Positions 8,901 to 17,151 are shown, numbered from the stretch's first letter. The stretch: 64,000 nucleotides of DNA from Rufibacter sp. LB8 (GCF_014876185.1 NZ_JADALJ010000001.1:2337501-2401500), one strand, 5' to 3'. Numbers and translations are program-made. The notes: generated by a model from the letters alone, not told the origin.

Positions 8901-10090
8901 CTATTTTCGCCTATGAAGAGAGTCGCCTCAGTTCAGATTTCCCTGGCTTTGGTATTGGCTGGGCTTCGCCCTCTTCCCTTTCCTCCGTCCTTACCCCCGG
9001 CAGAGGCTACAGTGTAAACATACCCGCAACTGCTACTGTAGATTTAAACGGCACCTTAAACAACGGGCCTGTCAGTGTGAGCCTAAGCCGCGGCCCAGTG
9101 GCTGAGTCAGGATGGCACTTACTAGGTAATCCTTACCCTTCCCCTATCACTTGGAGCAACATTACCTTGCCAGCGAACGTGGGTAATGCGGTGTACGCGT
9201 TCCGAACCTCTGGGGGCTCTAACGGTTCATATGCTTACTATGTCAACGGGGTGGGTAACCTCACCAACGGCACCATCCCCATGATGCAGGGCTTCTTTGT
9301 GAGAGCGTCTGGTCCAGCCACTTTCACCTTCACCAACGCCGCCCGTTTAAAAGAGTATGCAAACCCCTCTTTCCGTACGGGCACCACCAGGCCACTGTTA
9401 GAACTGCACCTGTCAGCGGCAGACGGCCAGCGTGACGAAGCGTTTTTCTATCTGGAAGAAGGAGCCACACTAGGCGTTGACGGGGGCTATGACGCTTTCA
9501 AGGTGCAGGACAATTACGGAGGGCAGCCTACCCTTTATTCTTTTGCGGCCTCTGAGAAATTATCTGTGACCGGGCTGCCACCCATGCAGGGGCAAGCTAT
9601 GATAGTGCCGCTTGGCCTAAAGACCAGCCAAGTGGGGCAGCACACATTCAAGGCAGTCAAGTTGCTAAATTTTGAAGAGGAGACCCACGTGATTCTGGAG
9701 GACAAATCATTGGGCATCTTAAAAAACCTTACTCGTGAGCCTGAATATTCTTTCACCCCCTCAGCTAATGACCAAAGTAGGTTTGTGCTTCACTTTCAAA
9801 ATGCTAGGCTTACCAGTTTACATGACCTTGAGCGGGAGGCAACAGTGGTCATTTACCCCAACCCCACTTCCACTGGTTCCCTCCGCATTAGCCTTGAAAA
9901 AGCGAAAGGCAAAAAATTAATGGCCTCCCTTTACAGCAGCGTAGGCAAATTGGTAAGCTACCAAGAAACAGAAATTAAAGGCGGCACTGTCCAAAGCCAA
10001 ATAAGCACTCAAGGGTTGCCAGCTGGTATGTATCTGCTCAAATTGAGTAACGGACTGTCTGAGACTACCAGGAAAGTAATTGTACAGTAA
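5924..10090 (+). CDS. Delta-60 repeat surface protein with T9SS type A sorting domain
   Basis: Predicted secreted 1,388-residue protein. A signal peptide (FFWLTVFIIIGSFSAVEAQ) is followed by about 14 delta-60 repeats (residues about 60-755) of the form QPDGKILIGGxFTSYNG...RIARLNxDGSLDxSFxPGxG. Repeats 5 and 6 are diverged. The middle part (about 760-1300) has WMGPFSNTWGVTNNWND and PTSADDVVIP blocks common in Bacteroidota adhesin-like proteins. The C-terminus (from about 1308, VVIYPNPTSTGS... to GMYLLKLSNGLSETTRKVIVQ) is a T9SS type A sorting domain, so the protein should cross the outer membrane by type IX secretion. Fourteen units could form two seven-bladed propellers (inference). The 5' third is clearly AT-richer than the 3' part. 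Confidence 0.92.
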   Translation: MQYLSLRFFQKQSLVFFWLTVFIIIGSFSAVEAQQPPGTLDLTFNPNDLGLGDGLAGGSVNTSAVQADGKILIGGSFTFYNGISRNRIARLNIDGSIDNSFNPGAGVVDGGILILSIQPDGKILIGGDFSSYNGISRKHIARLNVDGSLDNSFNSGIGPNDAIFNETLIRTLVVQPDGKILIGGEFTTFNGEMHKRIVRLNIDGSLDNSFETGSGVEDGQLLSIAIQPDGKILIGGQFTSYNGTACNRIIRLNPNGSQDHSFNAINVGSYIYTIVLQPDGKILVGGGGGINIVRLHSDGTRDTSFNDRTMWISVLTIGLQLDGKIVVSMNLTFDEGDIPNVITRLNADGTPDVTFNIEGDGVDNFVNTVSFQPDGKIFIGGQFTSYNRKERKYGTRLNSDGSLDINFNPQTGANNTVTTLSVQEDGKILLGGDFTSYEDISRNRIARLNADGTLDTSFDPGIGPNYYVNFLLKQPDNKILIGGHFTSYNSTSRNHIARLNADGTLDTSFDPGVGTNGPIYNMIVQPDNKIIVSGSFTSYDGITRNRIARLHSNGSLDTGFNPGTGANDEIKALVVQPNGKVLIGGSFTSFNSTGRNRVARLNANGSLDTSFDPGSGFNAEIKALILGPDGKVIVGGSFTSFNGTGRNRIARLNANGSLDTSFDPGSGTNGFINTLVIQTNGKIIIAGNFGIYNGMARSKIARLGPNGSPDASFYTDQGPNSDVNTLALQPDGKILVGGYFTSYDRRGRNRVARIFGGETTFTWMGPFSNTWGVTNNWNDSRNWSSYTVPTSADDVVIPAGRLLYPVLSSSVALGIASVKNLTVEAGASLTITSGNLSLFGNFINSGIFSHTNGLVSFTGATTQTVSGSSSTIFRNLTIGSQGLSLNSAAGLKGILTLTGNLTTNGNPFTVISDASGTGMVVNSGGVVNGTVTVQRRIHASANGGRGYRHYASPVVNTTVADLATAGFTPIVNPAYNALPTPPISFYTAVTYPTIFAYEESRLSSDFPGFGIGWASPSSLSSVLTPGRGYSVNIPATATVDLNGTLNNGPVSVSLSRGPVAESGWHLLGNPYPSPITWSNITLPANVGNAVYAFRTSGGSNGSYAYYVNGVGNLTNGTIPMMQGFFVRASGPATFTFTNAARLKEYANPSFRTGTTRPLLELHLSAADGQRDEAFFYLEEGATLGVDGGYDAFKVQDNYGGQPTLYSFAASEKLSVTGLPPMQGQAMIVPLGLKTSQVGQHTFKAVKLLNFEEETHVILEDKSLGILKNLTREPEYSFTPSANDQSRFVLHFQNARLTSLHDLEREATVVIYPNPTSTGSLRISLEKAKGKKLMASLYSSVGKLVSYQETEIKGGTVQSQISTQGLPAGMYLLKLSNGLSETTRKVIVQ

Positions 10091-10136
10091 ACTTAGAAAG
10101 TCCGCAAATCATTAGCTCATTACCAGCAGCCCCAAT

Positions 10137-10388
10137 ATGTATAAAAACTTAAAAACAGTCCTACTTAGTAGCATCTTAACAGTTTCTCTATCTTCTTTAC
10201 CAATAGAAGGAACTTGGGCGCAAGGCCCTGGTGGTGGTGGGCCACCCACTTTTGAAGAACAAGACCCAGAAGAAGAAACCCCACCCCCCACGGGCGTACC
10301 TATAGATGGAGGAGCTAGTCTACTTTTAGCGGCAGGAGCAGGCTATGGCCTCAAGAAAATCAGGGACAGCAGAAAAAGCAGAAAGTAG
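10137..10388 (+). CDS. Small exported protein with VPID-type C-terminal sorting signal
   Basis: 83 residues: signal peptide (VLLSSILTVSLSSLPIEGTWAQ), an acidic proline/glycine-rich middle (GPGGGGPPTFEEQDPEEE), then VPIDGGASLLLAAGAGYGLKK and a basic tail. That tripartite end (short motif, hydrophobic helix, Arg/Lys tail) matches what I recall as the PID-CTERM sorting signal of Bacteroidota, a candidate substrate of an exosortase-like enzyme. No exosortase is in the window. It follows the T9SS protein by 46 bp on the same strand and may be co-transcribed. Confidence 0.75.
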   Translation: MYKNLKTVLLSSILTVSLSSLPIEGTWAQGPGGGGPPTFEEQDPEEETPPPTGVPIDGGASLLLAAGAGYGLKKIRDSRKSRK

Positions 10389-10533
10389 TAAAATATAATA
10401 AAGCGCAGAAATTGCCACCTTTGGCGGTGTTTTCACCACCAAAGGCTCAAATCTAGAACCCACCGTAGAAATCTTGAAAATACGGGGCATTGGCTATAAA
10501 CAGCTTGCCTAAGACTTCCTGCTTCGCAAAAGA

Positions 10534-10570
10534 AAGACCTCGTAGTGTGCGTAGCTCCTACGAGTGTCTC
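10534..10570. repeat. GACCTCGTAG...CTACGAG dispersed palindrome, copy 1
   Basis: Nearly identical to 16998-17032 (GACCTCGTAGTGTGCG then AGCTCCTACGAGTGTCTC), forming a CTCGTAG/CTACGAG hairpin. Lies in the 10389-10706 spacer, which otherwise holds one palindrome-family copy and no gene. Confidence 0.75.
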
Positions 10571-10629
10571 TTCAATAGCTGTAGAAAATACCTCACATAT
10601 TTTTTAAAACCTGTGAATTAAAACTGCTT

Positions 10630-10669
10630 CCGTTTTCGGCTCCGTTTCCAGAAATGAGCCCCAAAACGG
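10630..10669. repeat. Intergenic palindrome family, copy 4
   Basis: CCGTTTTCGGCTCCGTTTC / GAAATGAGCCCCAAAACGG. Located 38 bp past the rodA stop, at the 3' end of the mre operon. Confidence 0.9.
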
Positions 10670-10706
10670 AAATCTTGCTAGTTTTTACCGGCTATTTGAT
10701 ATCCAC

Positions 10707-11981
10707 TTATCGGCCCAAATCCAGCTTACGGTGCGCGTCAATGGCCAGCAGAATGAACAGCAGAATGGTGAACGACCACAATGAGGAACCGCCGTAGCTG
10801 AAGAACGGCAACGGAATTCCTACCACCGGCGCCAGGCCAATGGTCATGCCAATGTTAATGAGAAAGTGGAAGAAGATGATGGAGGCCACGCAGTAGCCGT
10901 AGGTTCGGCCAAACACGGAACGCTGCCGCTCGGCTACGTGAATGATTCTGAGCAGCAGGCCAATGAACAAGCCAATAATGACCAGACTGCCCAGCCAGCC
11001 GTGCTCCTCGCCCACGGTGCAGAAGATAAAGTCAGTGCTTTGCTCCGGCACGAAGTCAAATTTGGTCTGTGTGCCTTCCAGGAAACCCTTGCCCAAAAAC
11101 CCGCCCGACCCGATGGCAATTTTGGACTGCGTCACGTTCCAGCCCACGCCCAAGGGGTCAATTTCGGGGTCAACCAACACTTTGATGCGGTTCTGCTGGT
11201 GTTCCTGGAGCACGTTGTCAATGAAATAGGTCACACTGAACACCATCACCAGCACGGCCACCCACACGCCAATGTAATTGAACAGGTAGCGCCTGATGCG
11301 GTGGTAATTGAACCACAAGTACGCGCCCATCAGCACCGTAACCGCCAATGCCAGATAAAGAGGCGGCACCAACAACGTCAGCACGAACAGGAACACGCCC
11401 ACCGCACCAATAATCAAAATCAACGGCGACATGCCCTCGCGGAAGAAAGCCAGAATAAAGGCGCCAAACACCAACGCCGAACCGGTTTCGTTCTGAAGGA
11501 TGATGATGATGGGCGGCAACAGCGCAAGACCCATGAGCTTGGCCTGGTCTTTCCAGTTCTGCTGTCGCAGGTTAATGCTGCTCATGAACCTTGAAACCGC
11601 CAATGCCGTGGCAAACTTCGCAAACTCAGCGGGTTGCAGGCGCATGGTATCTGTAATCACCAGCCAGGACCGGGACCCTTTAATCTCTGAGGCGAAGGCC
11701 AGCGTGCCTAGCAGCAGCAAGATAAAAAACCAGTAAATGGCGTAGGCCAGGGAGTCATAGGCCTTGTAGTCAATCACAAAGAGCACCACAATGATGATGA
11801 TGGAAGTGCCAATCCACATCAGCTGCTTGCCGGAGTTCAGCGTGAAGTCAAAGATGCTGGTCACGTCTTCGGGGTTATAGACGGCGGCGTAAATGTTCAT
11901 CCAGCCCAGCGTGACCATGAGCCCGTACAGGCCGATGGTGATCCAGTCAATGTTATTGGTGAGTTTATAGGTAGTCCGCAT
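10707..11981 (-). CDS. rodA: Rod shape-determining protein RodA (SEDS glycosyltransferase)
   Basis: Polymerises lipid II glycan strands during lateral wall synthesis, working with PBP2 in the MreBCD complex at the inner membrane. About 424 residues with about ten hydrophobic segments, and the SEDS signature near the C-terminus (GLAPVVGIPLPFFSYGGSSL). The start MRTTYKLTNNIDW (ATG at 11981) is chosen because it leaves a 10-bp gap after mrdA; a longer reading would overlap mrdA. Last gene of the mreB-mreC-mreD-mrdA-rodA run. Confidence 0.95.
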   Translation of the reverse strand: MRTTYKLTNNIDWITIGLYGLMVTLGWMNIYAAVYNPEDVTSIFDFTLNSGKQLMWIGTSIIIIVVLFVIDYKAYDSLAYAIYWFFILLLLGTLAFASEIKGSRSWLVITDTMRLQPAEFAKFATALAVSRFMSSINLRQQNWKDQAKLMGLALLPPIIIILQNETGSALVFGAFILAFFREGMSPLILIIGAVGVFLFVLTLLVPPLYLALAVTVLMGAYLWFNYHRIRRYLFNYIGVWVAVLVMVFSVTYFIDNVLQEHQQNRIKVLVDPEIDPLGVGWNVTQSKIAIGSGGFLGKGFLEGTQTKFDFVPEQSTDFIFCTVGEEHGWLGSLVIIGLFIGLLLRIIHVAERQRSVFGRTYGYCVASIIFFHFLINIGMTIGLAPVVGIPLPFFSYGGSSLWSFTILLFILLAIDAHRKLDLGR

Positions 11982-11991
11982 AGGTGATTGG

Positions 11992-13827
11992 CTATTTGCC
12001 CCATTTGTAGAACGCCCCACTGATCATGTCAGCTTCCCAGCGTTTGCGGCTGGCGGTCTTCACGGTGTCTGTCAGGTATTTCTCCACCATTAAGCTGGCC
12101 ATGGGCGCCGCCGCAATGGCCCCGCCGCCGGCATTTTCCACGTACACCGCAATGGCAATCTTGGGATCATCTTTGGGCGCGAACGCGATAAACACTGAGT
12201 GGTCTTTGCCGTGCGGGTTCTGCACCGTGCCTGTCTTGCCGCAGAGGATTACGCCAATATGGTTTAGCTTGGCGTATTGGGCCGTACCGCTTTGCACCAC
12301 GCGCTGCATACCATCTACCACCGCCGGAAAGTGTTTGGGGTCTACGGTGGTGTAGTTTTTCACGGAATATTCTGGCAGCGGCTTGCCCTTTTCGCCCACG
12401 GAACGCACAATGTGCGGCGTGTAGTAATAACCACGGTTGGCCAGAATAGCCGCAAAGTTGGCCATCTGCAAGGGTGTCACGCCGGTTTCGCCCTGCCCAA
12501 TACTCACTGAGTAAATGGTGGGGAATTTCCAGCCGTTGGTGCCGTAGATGCGGTCATAGAATTTGGCGTTGGGCATAAGCCCTTTCTTTTCATTGGGCAA
12601 GTCTATCCCCAACGTCTTCGCAAACCCGAAGCTCTGGATGTGTTTGTGCCACGCATCCAACCCCAACCGGTTGTCCTGAAAAATATTCTTGGAGCGCCCC
12701 TTGTTCACCACTGACCGAAACACCTGGTAGAAATAAGGATTACAAGATTGTTCAATGGCGATGCCTAGGTTAGCCGGATGCGCGTGCCGGTGGGAACAGC
12801 GCACCAAAGACCAATTACAGGCGTAACCGGTTTCAGGGGTGAGCGTTCCTTCCTCCATGGCAATGAGCGCCTGCGCCAGCTTAAAAATGGAGCCCGGCGG
12901 GTACGTAGCCATTAAAGGCCTATTAAACAAGGGCTTCACGGGGTCCCGCAAGAGCTTCATGTAATTGTTGCCAAGCTCTTTCCCGGTCAACTGCGAAGGA
13001 TCATAAAATGGGGCCGAAACCAGGGCCAGCACTTCGCCGGTGGCGGGTTCAATGGCCACCACGCTGCCGGTTTTACCGGCCATCATGGTTTCTATGTACT
13101 GCTGCAATTCCAGGTCAATGGTGGTGACCAGGTTCTTGCCGGCCACCGAAAGCGTATCATACGCACCGTCTTTGAAGGAGCCTTTCTCAATGCCGCGCAC
13201 GTTCACCATGGTGTACTTGGCGCCTCGCCGGCCCATGAGAAACTTCTCGTATTCGCGCTCCAGCCCGCTCACGCCCAGATAATCCCCCTGGCGGTAGCCT
13301 TTGTAAGAACTGTCTTCCAGTTGCCGCGGACTGATTTCGCCAATGTAGCCCAAGGCATGCGCCAGACTTTGGTGCGGATAGCCGCGTACGGTACGCGCAT
13401 TGATGTAAAACCCCGGAAAATCGACCAGATTGTCTTGAATGGCGGCAAACTCAATATTGGTGAGGCGCTGCAGAAACGGCGAGGATTTTACGTACGAATA
13501 CGCCTTAGCGGCTTTTATCTTCTCGCGGTAATCCTCCAGGGTAATGCCCATAACCTGGCAGAACTTGAGCGTGTCAATAGCTTTGGCTTCTTTGGGCACC
13601 ACCATAAGGTCATACACGGGCGTGTTCTCCACCAGCAGCTTGCCATCGCGGTCATAGACCAGGCCCCTGAACGGGTACTGCACCACGCGGCGCATGGCGT
13701 TGTTTTCAGCGGCGGTTTTGTAGCTGTGATCCAGTACCTGAATGTAGAACAGCTTGATCAGGTAGACCGCGCCAATAATTAAAAAAATGGCCTGAATGAC
13801 GTATTTCCGGCTCTCTAAGTACTTCAT
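11992..13827 (-). CDS. mrdA: Penicillin-binding protein 2 (peptidoglycan D,D-transpeptidase)
   Basis: Cross-links peptidoglycan in the elongasome. The 611-residue class B PBP has one N-terminal membrane anchor (VIQAIFLIIGAVYLIKLFYIQ), a dimerisation domain, and the transpeptidase motifs in order: PPGSIFK (SxxK, nucleophile Ser), SCN (SxN) and CGKTGT (KTG). The start overlaps the mreD stop by 4 bp, indicating translational coupling. Confidence 0.96.
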   Translation of the reverse strand: MKYLESRKYVIQAIFLIIGAVYLIKLFYIQVLDHSYKTAAENNAMRRVVQYPFRGLVYDRDGKLLVENTPVYDLMVVPKEAKAIDTLKFCQVMGITLEDYREKIKAAKAYSYVKSSPFLQRLTNIEFAAIQDNLVDFPGFYINARTVRGYPHQSLAHALGYIGEISPRQLEDSSYKGYRQGDYLGVSGLEREYEKFLMGRRGAKYTMVNVRGIEKGSFKDGAYDTLSVAGKNLVTTIDLELQQYIETMMAGKTGSVVAIEPATGEVLALVSAPFYDPSQLTGKELGNNYMKLLRDPVKPLFNRPLMATYPPGSIFKLAQALIAMEEGTLTPETGYACNWSLVRCSHRHAHPANLGIAIEQSCNPYFYQVFRSVVNKGRSKNIFQDNRLGLDAWHKHIQSFGFAKTLGIDLPNEKKGLMPNAKFYDRIYGTNGWKFPTIYSVSIGQGETGVTPLQMANFAAILANRGYYYTPHIVRSVGEKGKPLPEYSVKNYTTVDPKHFPAVVDGMQRVVQSGTAQYAKLNHIGVILCGKTGTVQNPHGKDHSVFIAFAPKDDPKIAIAVYVENAGGGAIAAAPMASLMVEKYLTDTVKTASRKRWEADMISGAFYKWGK

Positions 13828-14348
13828 CTAAAACTTCTGGCCCTCCTCTCAAAGAATAGCATCTGCAGAATTACTAACACAGTGCCCGTGAAGAGGGTGC
13901 TGACAACTATTTTGGCCAACGTAAATCCTATCAATTTAAATCCGTTCAGTTCTAAAAAGAACAGCGTGAAATGGTGCACCAAGATCAGCGTGACGCCATA
14001 GGCCAGAAACCAACGCCAACCCATTGACGGCAAACTGGCATTGTCTGAGGGTTCATAGCCGTCGCGGGGCGTCAGCAAATTAAGAATTGACGGGCGCAGG
14101 TAGGCCATGAGCACCGTGGCTGCGGCGTGCACCCCGGCGGTGTCATAGAACAGGTCAATGGTAATGCCGCAGATAAAGGCCAGCACCAGCAACAGCACCT
14201 TGTCTAAGTCAATGGGTAGAAACAAGATAAACCCGATGTACACAAAGCAAAAGCCGCGTTCATAGAGCACCAGATTGCGCATAAGCAGCACCTGCAGCCC
14301 CATAAACACCACAAACTGCACCAAATGGACAAACCGGAAATTATTCAT
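13824..14348 (-). CDS. mreD: Rod shape-determining protein MreD
   Basis: Small integral membrane protein of 174 residues with about five hydrophobic helices, linking MreC to the lipid-facing elongasome. Sequence conservation is weak, so the call rests on length, hydrophobicity and its place between mreC (8-bp overlap) and mrdA (4-bp overlap). It contains the phrase FICGITIDLFYDTAGVHAAATV, typical of MreD. Confidence 0.9.
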   Translation of the reverse strand: MNNFRFVHLVQFVVFMGLQVLLMRNLVLYERGFCFVYIGFILFLPIDLDKVLLLVLAFICGITIDLFYDTAGVHAAATVLMAYLRPSILNLLTPRDGYEPSDNASLPSMGWRWFLAYGVTLILVHHFTLFFLELNGFKLIGFTLAKIVVSTLFTGTVLVILQMLFFERRARSFR

Positions 14349-15207
14349 TCTCTTCTCGTATGCCAGCCGCCGTTTGCAGCGAATCCAGCTCAGGCTGCTG
14401 TTTGTTTTCTACAATGTACACGTAAGACAGTTTTGTAAAATCAACGCTTAGGCGCACGGTAATGGTATAAAAACTCTTGTCCAGTTCCTTGCGCACGCGC
14501 TCCACACGGCCAATCATGATGCCCTGCGGATAAATGGCGTTGAACCCCGAGGTCACCACGGTATCTCCCTTGAACACTTTCTCACTCAACGGTATGTAAT
14601 GCAGACTGGCCGTGCCGGGGTCTTCTGTGTCCCATTTAATAGACCCGAAGCTCCGGTTGCGCTTCAGTTTTACTGATATAAGCGTCTGGGAATGTAGCAA
14701 AGACGTCACCGTGGCGTAGTGCTTAGACACCGACTTCACCCGGCCCACTACGCCCTTAGACGTGAGCACGCCCATGCCCGGCCGTACGCCTGCTTCTGAG
14801 CCCACATTTAAGGTAAGGTGGTTGTTCAAGCGCCGCACCGAATTGTTGATGACCCGGGCCGGCCGGTAGCTGTACACCGCCGCCGCTACAGAGTCTGAAG
14901 CCAGGAACAGCGAGTCAGCCGTTTGGCCCAAGCTGTCGTTCAGTTGTTGCTCCAGCCTTCTGGTCAGTTCTGCGCGCAGTCGCGCGTTCTCCGCCACCAG
15001 GGCCGTGTTCACATCCGTCAGCCGGAAGTACTCAGACACTTGGCTTTGGATTTCCAGCACCCGTCCCACGTAGTAGTTAGAAGACTGGTAGAACGCCGCG
15101 TTGTGGTAGGTGTTGTTGCGGTACAGCAGGTACAGAGACACGCCTTCCAACAGCAGAAACACCAGAAATGCCCGTATCCGGAAGATGAAAATAAACAGTT
15201 TCCGCAT
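14341..15207 (-). CDS. mreC: Rod shape-determining protein MreC
   Basis: Periplasmic scaffold of the elongasome, 288 residues. One N-terminal membrane helix (FRIRAFLVFLLLEGVSLYLLY), a coiled coil (about 60-95, including LTRRLEQQLNDSL) and a beta-domain with the family-typical VIxNSVRRLNNHLTLNVGS, GVVGRVKSVSKHYATVTSLL and DTVVTSGFNAIYPQGIMIGRV stretches. Twelve bp after mreB and overlapping mreD. Confidence 0.95.
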   Translation of the reverse strand: MRKLFIFIFRIRAFLVFLLLEGVSLYLLYRNNTYHNAAFYQSSNYYVGRVLEIQSQVSEYFRLTDVNTALVAENARLRAELTRRLEQQLNDSLGQTADSLFLASDSVAAAVYSYRPARVINNSVRRLNNHLTLNVGSEAGVRPGMGVLTSKGVVGRVKSVSKHYATVTSLLHSQTLISVKLKRNRSFGSIKWDTEDPGTASLHYIPLSEKVFKGDTVVTSGFNAIYPQGIMIGRVERVRKELDKSFYTITVRLSVDFTKLSYVYIVENKQQPELDSLQTAAGIREENE

Positions 15208-15219
15208 GGGCGCGACTTC

Positions 15220-16248
15220 TTAGCTGAGCAGCACGTTACGGAACCCTTCAATGTTTTTCACGGCCGCGCCGGTGCCCCGCACCACGGCGCGCAACGGATC
15301 CTCGGCAATGTGAATAGGCAGTTTGGTTTTAGCAGCCAGACGTTTGTCCAGACCGCGCAACATGGCTCCGCCGCCAATCAGGTGAATACCGTTGTCATAG
15401 ATATCGGCAGACAGTTCTGGCGGGGCAATTTCCAAGGCCTTCAGTACCGCTTCCTCAATCTTGGAAACTGATTTGTCCAGTGCAATGGCGATTTCCTGGT
15501 AGGTTACTTTGATCACCTTAGGAATACCGGTCATCAAGTCACGGCCTCTGATCTCGAAGTCTGCCGGTGGGTTGTCTAATTCAGTCAACACGGCACCAAC
15601 CTCAATTTTGATTCTCTCTGCGGAACGCTCGCCAATGAGCAGGTTGTGCTGACGGCGCATGTGGTCCAGAATGTCTTTGTTGAACGTGTCACCGGCTACT
15701 CTGATAGACTGATCACAGACAATACCAGAAAGGGCAATCACGGCAATCTCTGTGGTTCCGCCCCCAATGTCCACCACCATGGTGCCCACGGGTTGCTCCA
15801 CGTCAATGCCAATACCTATGGCCGCGGCCATGGGCTCCTGAATCATCCAAACCTCGCGGGCATCTGCGTGCTCACAGGAGTCTTTCACGGCGCGTTTCTC
15901 CACCTCTGTGATGCCCGAAGGAATGCACACCACCATTCGGTAAGACGGTTGGAACAGGCGTTTCTTGCCTTTGTCAATCATCTTGATCATGCCCCTGATC
16001 ATCTGCTCGGCGGCGGTAAAGTCCGCAATCACACCGTCTTTGAGAGGTCTGATGGTCTTGATGTTCTCGTGGGTTTTCTCGTGCATCTGCATCGCTTCAC
16101 GGCCCACGGCAATCACCTTGTTGGTGGTGCGGTCCATGGCGATGATGGACGGCTCGTCCACCACTATTTTATCGTTATGGATGATAAGGGTATTGGCCGT
16201 ACCCAGATCTATCGCTATATCGGCAGTAAAAAAATTGAATAATCCCAT
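15220..16248 (-). CDS. mreB: Rod shape-determining protein MreB (actin homologue)
   Basis: Forms membrane-bound filaments that guide wall synthesis. The 342-residue protein opens with MGLFNFFTADIAIDLGTANTLI, carrying the amphipathic start and phosphate-1 loop. The phosphate-2 loop (VVDIGGGTTEIAVIALSGIV) and adenosine motif (IHLIGGGAMLRGLDKRL) are intact. First gene of the five-gene operon. The roughly 960-bp spacer in front of it is packed with repeats, so its promoter must lie among them. Confidence 0.97.
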   Translation of the reverse strand: MGLFNFFTADIAIDLGTANTLIIHNDKIVVDEPSIIAMDRTTNKVIAVGREAMQMHEKTHENIKTIRPLKDGVIADFTAAEQMIRGMIKMIDKGKKRLFQPSYRMVVCIPSGITEVEKRAVKDSCEHADAREVWMIQEPMAAAIGIGIDVEQPVGTMVVDIGGGTTEIAVIALSGIVCDQSIRVAGDTFNKDILDHMRRQHNLLIGERSAERIKIEVGAVLTELDNPPADFEIRGRDLMTGIPKVIKVTYQEIAIALDKSVSKIEEAVLKALEIAPPELSADIYDNGIHLIGGGAMLRGLDKRLAAKTKLPIHIAEDPLRAVVRGTGAAVKNIEGFRNVLLS

Positions 16249-16372
16249 TGGGTATGTGTGTTGTACTCCGGTGACGGAGGACTATATAGTAAAAACAAAT
16301 TCTGTACAAGGTACTACTTCCCCGCAAAAATAGGTATTTCCCACCAATAAATTCTGAAAGCCTCAAAGCTTT

Positions 16373-16412
16373 GCGTTTTTGGCCTTGTTTCTGGAAATGA
16401 GCCTAAAAACGG
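16373..16412. repeat. Intergenic palindrome family, copy 5
   Basis: GCGTTTTTGGCCTTGTTTC / GAAATGAGCCTAAAAACGG, moderately diverged. It lies about 125 bp upstream of mreB, on the 5' side. Confidence 0.85.
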
Positions 16413-16534
16413 AAATGAATTTCCTCAGTCATCCTGAGCAATCTTGAGATTATATCCTAAACGGTCATCCTGAGCTTTTCGAAGGATTTAACGAAGATAC
16501 TTTACTTGATTATGCAAGCAATTCCCTATGCCGT

Positions 16535-16553
16535 TGTTGGTGTTCTCACCAAC
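16535..16553. repeat. GTTGGTG hairpin repeat
   Basis: GTTGTTGGTG-TTCT-CACCAACGAC hairpin, a palindrome type recurrent in Cytophagales spacers as I remember it. It follows a GGTCATCCTGAGCTTTTCGA-type dispersed repeat at about 16461-16490. The stretch 16554-16830 is GC-rich and may be a decayed repeat; I recognise no gene in it. Confidence 0.55.
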
Positions 16554-16838
16554 GACCAAGTCTACGTCTCTAGCGGCTTTTGTGCACGCAGTTTGCTTTC
16601 CTTCCAAATGACCGCTGTATCCCTTGCCTCACAAGACGGCTCTTTTCATAGCTTAGCTCCGAGCGCTCACGGCCGCGAGGCCCCGCCTTCCCCTCTCGCG
16701 CTGTACCAGCTTCCTGGTGCCTTCGCCACCCGCCTGCCGGCGACGGAACCTGCTTAGGCGCTCGATGGAAAGGCTGGGAAAGGTGCGCGTCGATAGGCAG
16801 TCTGCGTTTAGGGCATCAGCAGTGCCGCCTGCTCAAAA

Positions 16839-16869
16839 GACCTCACAGGTTTTGGAAACCTGTGAGGTC
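16839..16869. repeat. GACCTCACAGG perfect hairpin repeat
   Basis: Perfect 14-bp arms GACCTCACAGGTTT and AAACCTGTGAGGTC around a 3-nt loop. A dispersed palindrome of this sequence is common in Bacteroidota genomes. Confidence 0.75.
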
Positions 16870-16880
16870 TGCGCCAATTG

Positions 16881-16916
16881 CGTTTCCAGGCTCTAAATTG
16901 GAAATGGAGGCGAAAC
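16881..16916. repeat. Degenerate member of the intergenic palindrome family
   Basis: CGTTTCCAGGCTCTAAATTG / GAAATGGAGGCGAAAC keeps the overall symmetry and spacing of the family but with many substitutions, so membership is uncertain. Confidence 0.45.
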
Positions 16917-16937
16917 TGGGCAATGCTTGTACTGGTT

Positions 16938-16966
16938 GTAGAGACAAGGCACTGCCTTGTCTCTAC
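16938..16966. repeat. GTAGAGACAAGGC perfect hairpin repeat
   Basis: Perfect 14-bp arms GTAGAGACAAGGCA and TGCCTTGTCTCTAC around a single base. This GTAGAGAC...GTCTCTAC form is a well-known dispersed repeat type in Bacteroidota. Confidence 0.75.
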
Positions 16967-16997
16967 GGGTGAGGTCCCAACAGACGCCTTTTCAAAA

Positions 16998-17032
16998 GAC
17001 CTCGTAGTGTGCGCAGCTCCTACGAGTGTCTC
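16998..17032. repeat. GACCTCGTAG...CTACGAG dispersed palindrome, copy 2
   Basis: Second copy of the element at 10534-10570, differing by a single substitution across the shared core (GCGCAGCT against GCGTAGCT). Confidence 0.75.
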
Positions 17033-17110
17033 TGCCAAAGGCTCCCACTTCCCACACTTACACATTCCAGAAACGACCCTCCTGTCCTAGGAGGGGTTGG
17101 GGGTGGTCAC

Positions 17111-17150
17111 CCGTTTTCAGCTTCATTTCCAGTTTAGGGCCCGAAAACAG
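17111..17150. repeat. Intergenic palindrome family, copy 7
   Basis: CCGTTTTCAGCTTCATTTCC / AGTTTAGGGCCCGAAAACAG, diverged, directly beyond the purH terminator. Confidence 0.8.
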
Positions 17151-17151
17151 A

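Noticed and set aside
16506-16757. 83-codon open frame in the mreB upstream spacer
   Set aside because: It overlaps the GTTGGTG hairpin and GC-rich repeat-like sequence, has no protein-like pattern and ends in repeats.
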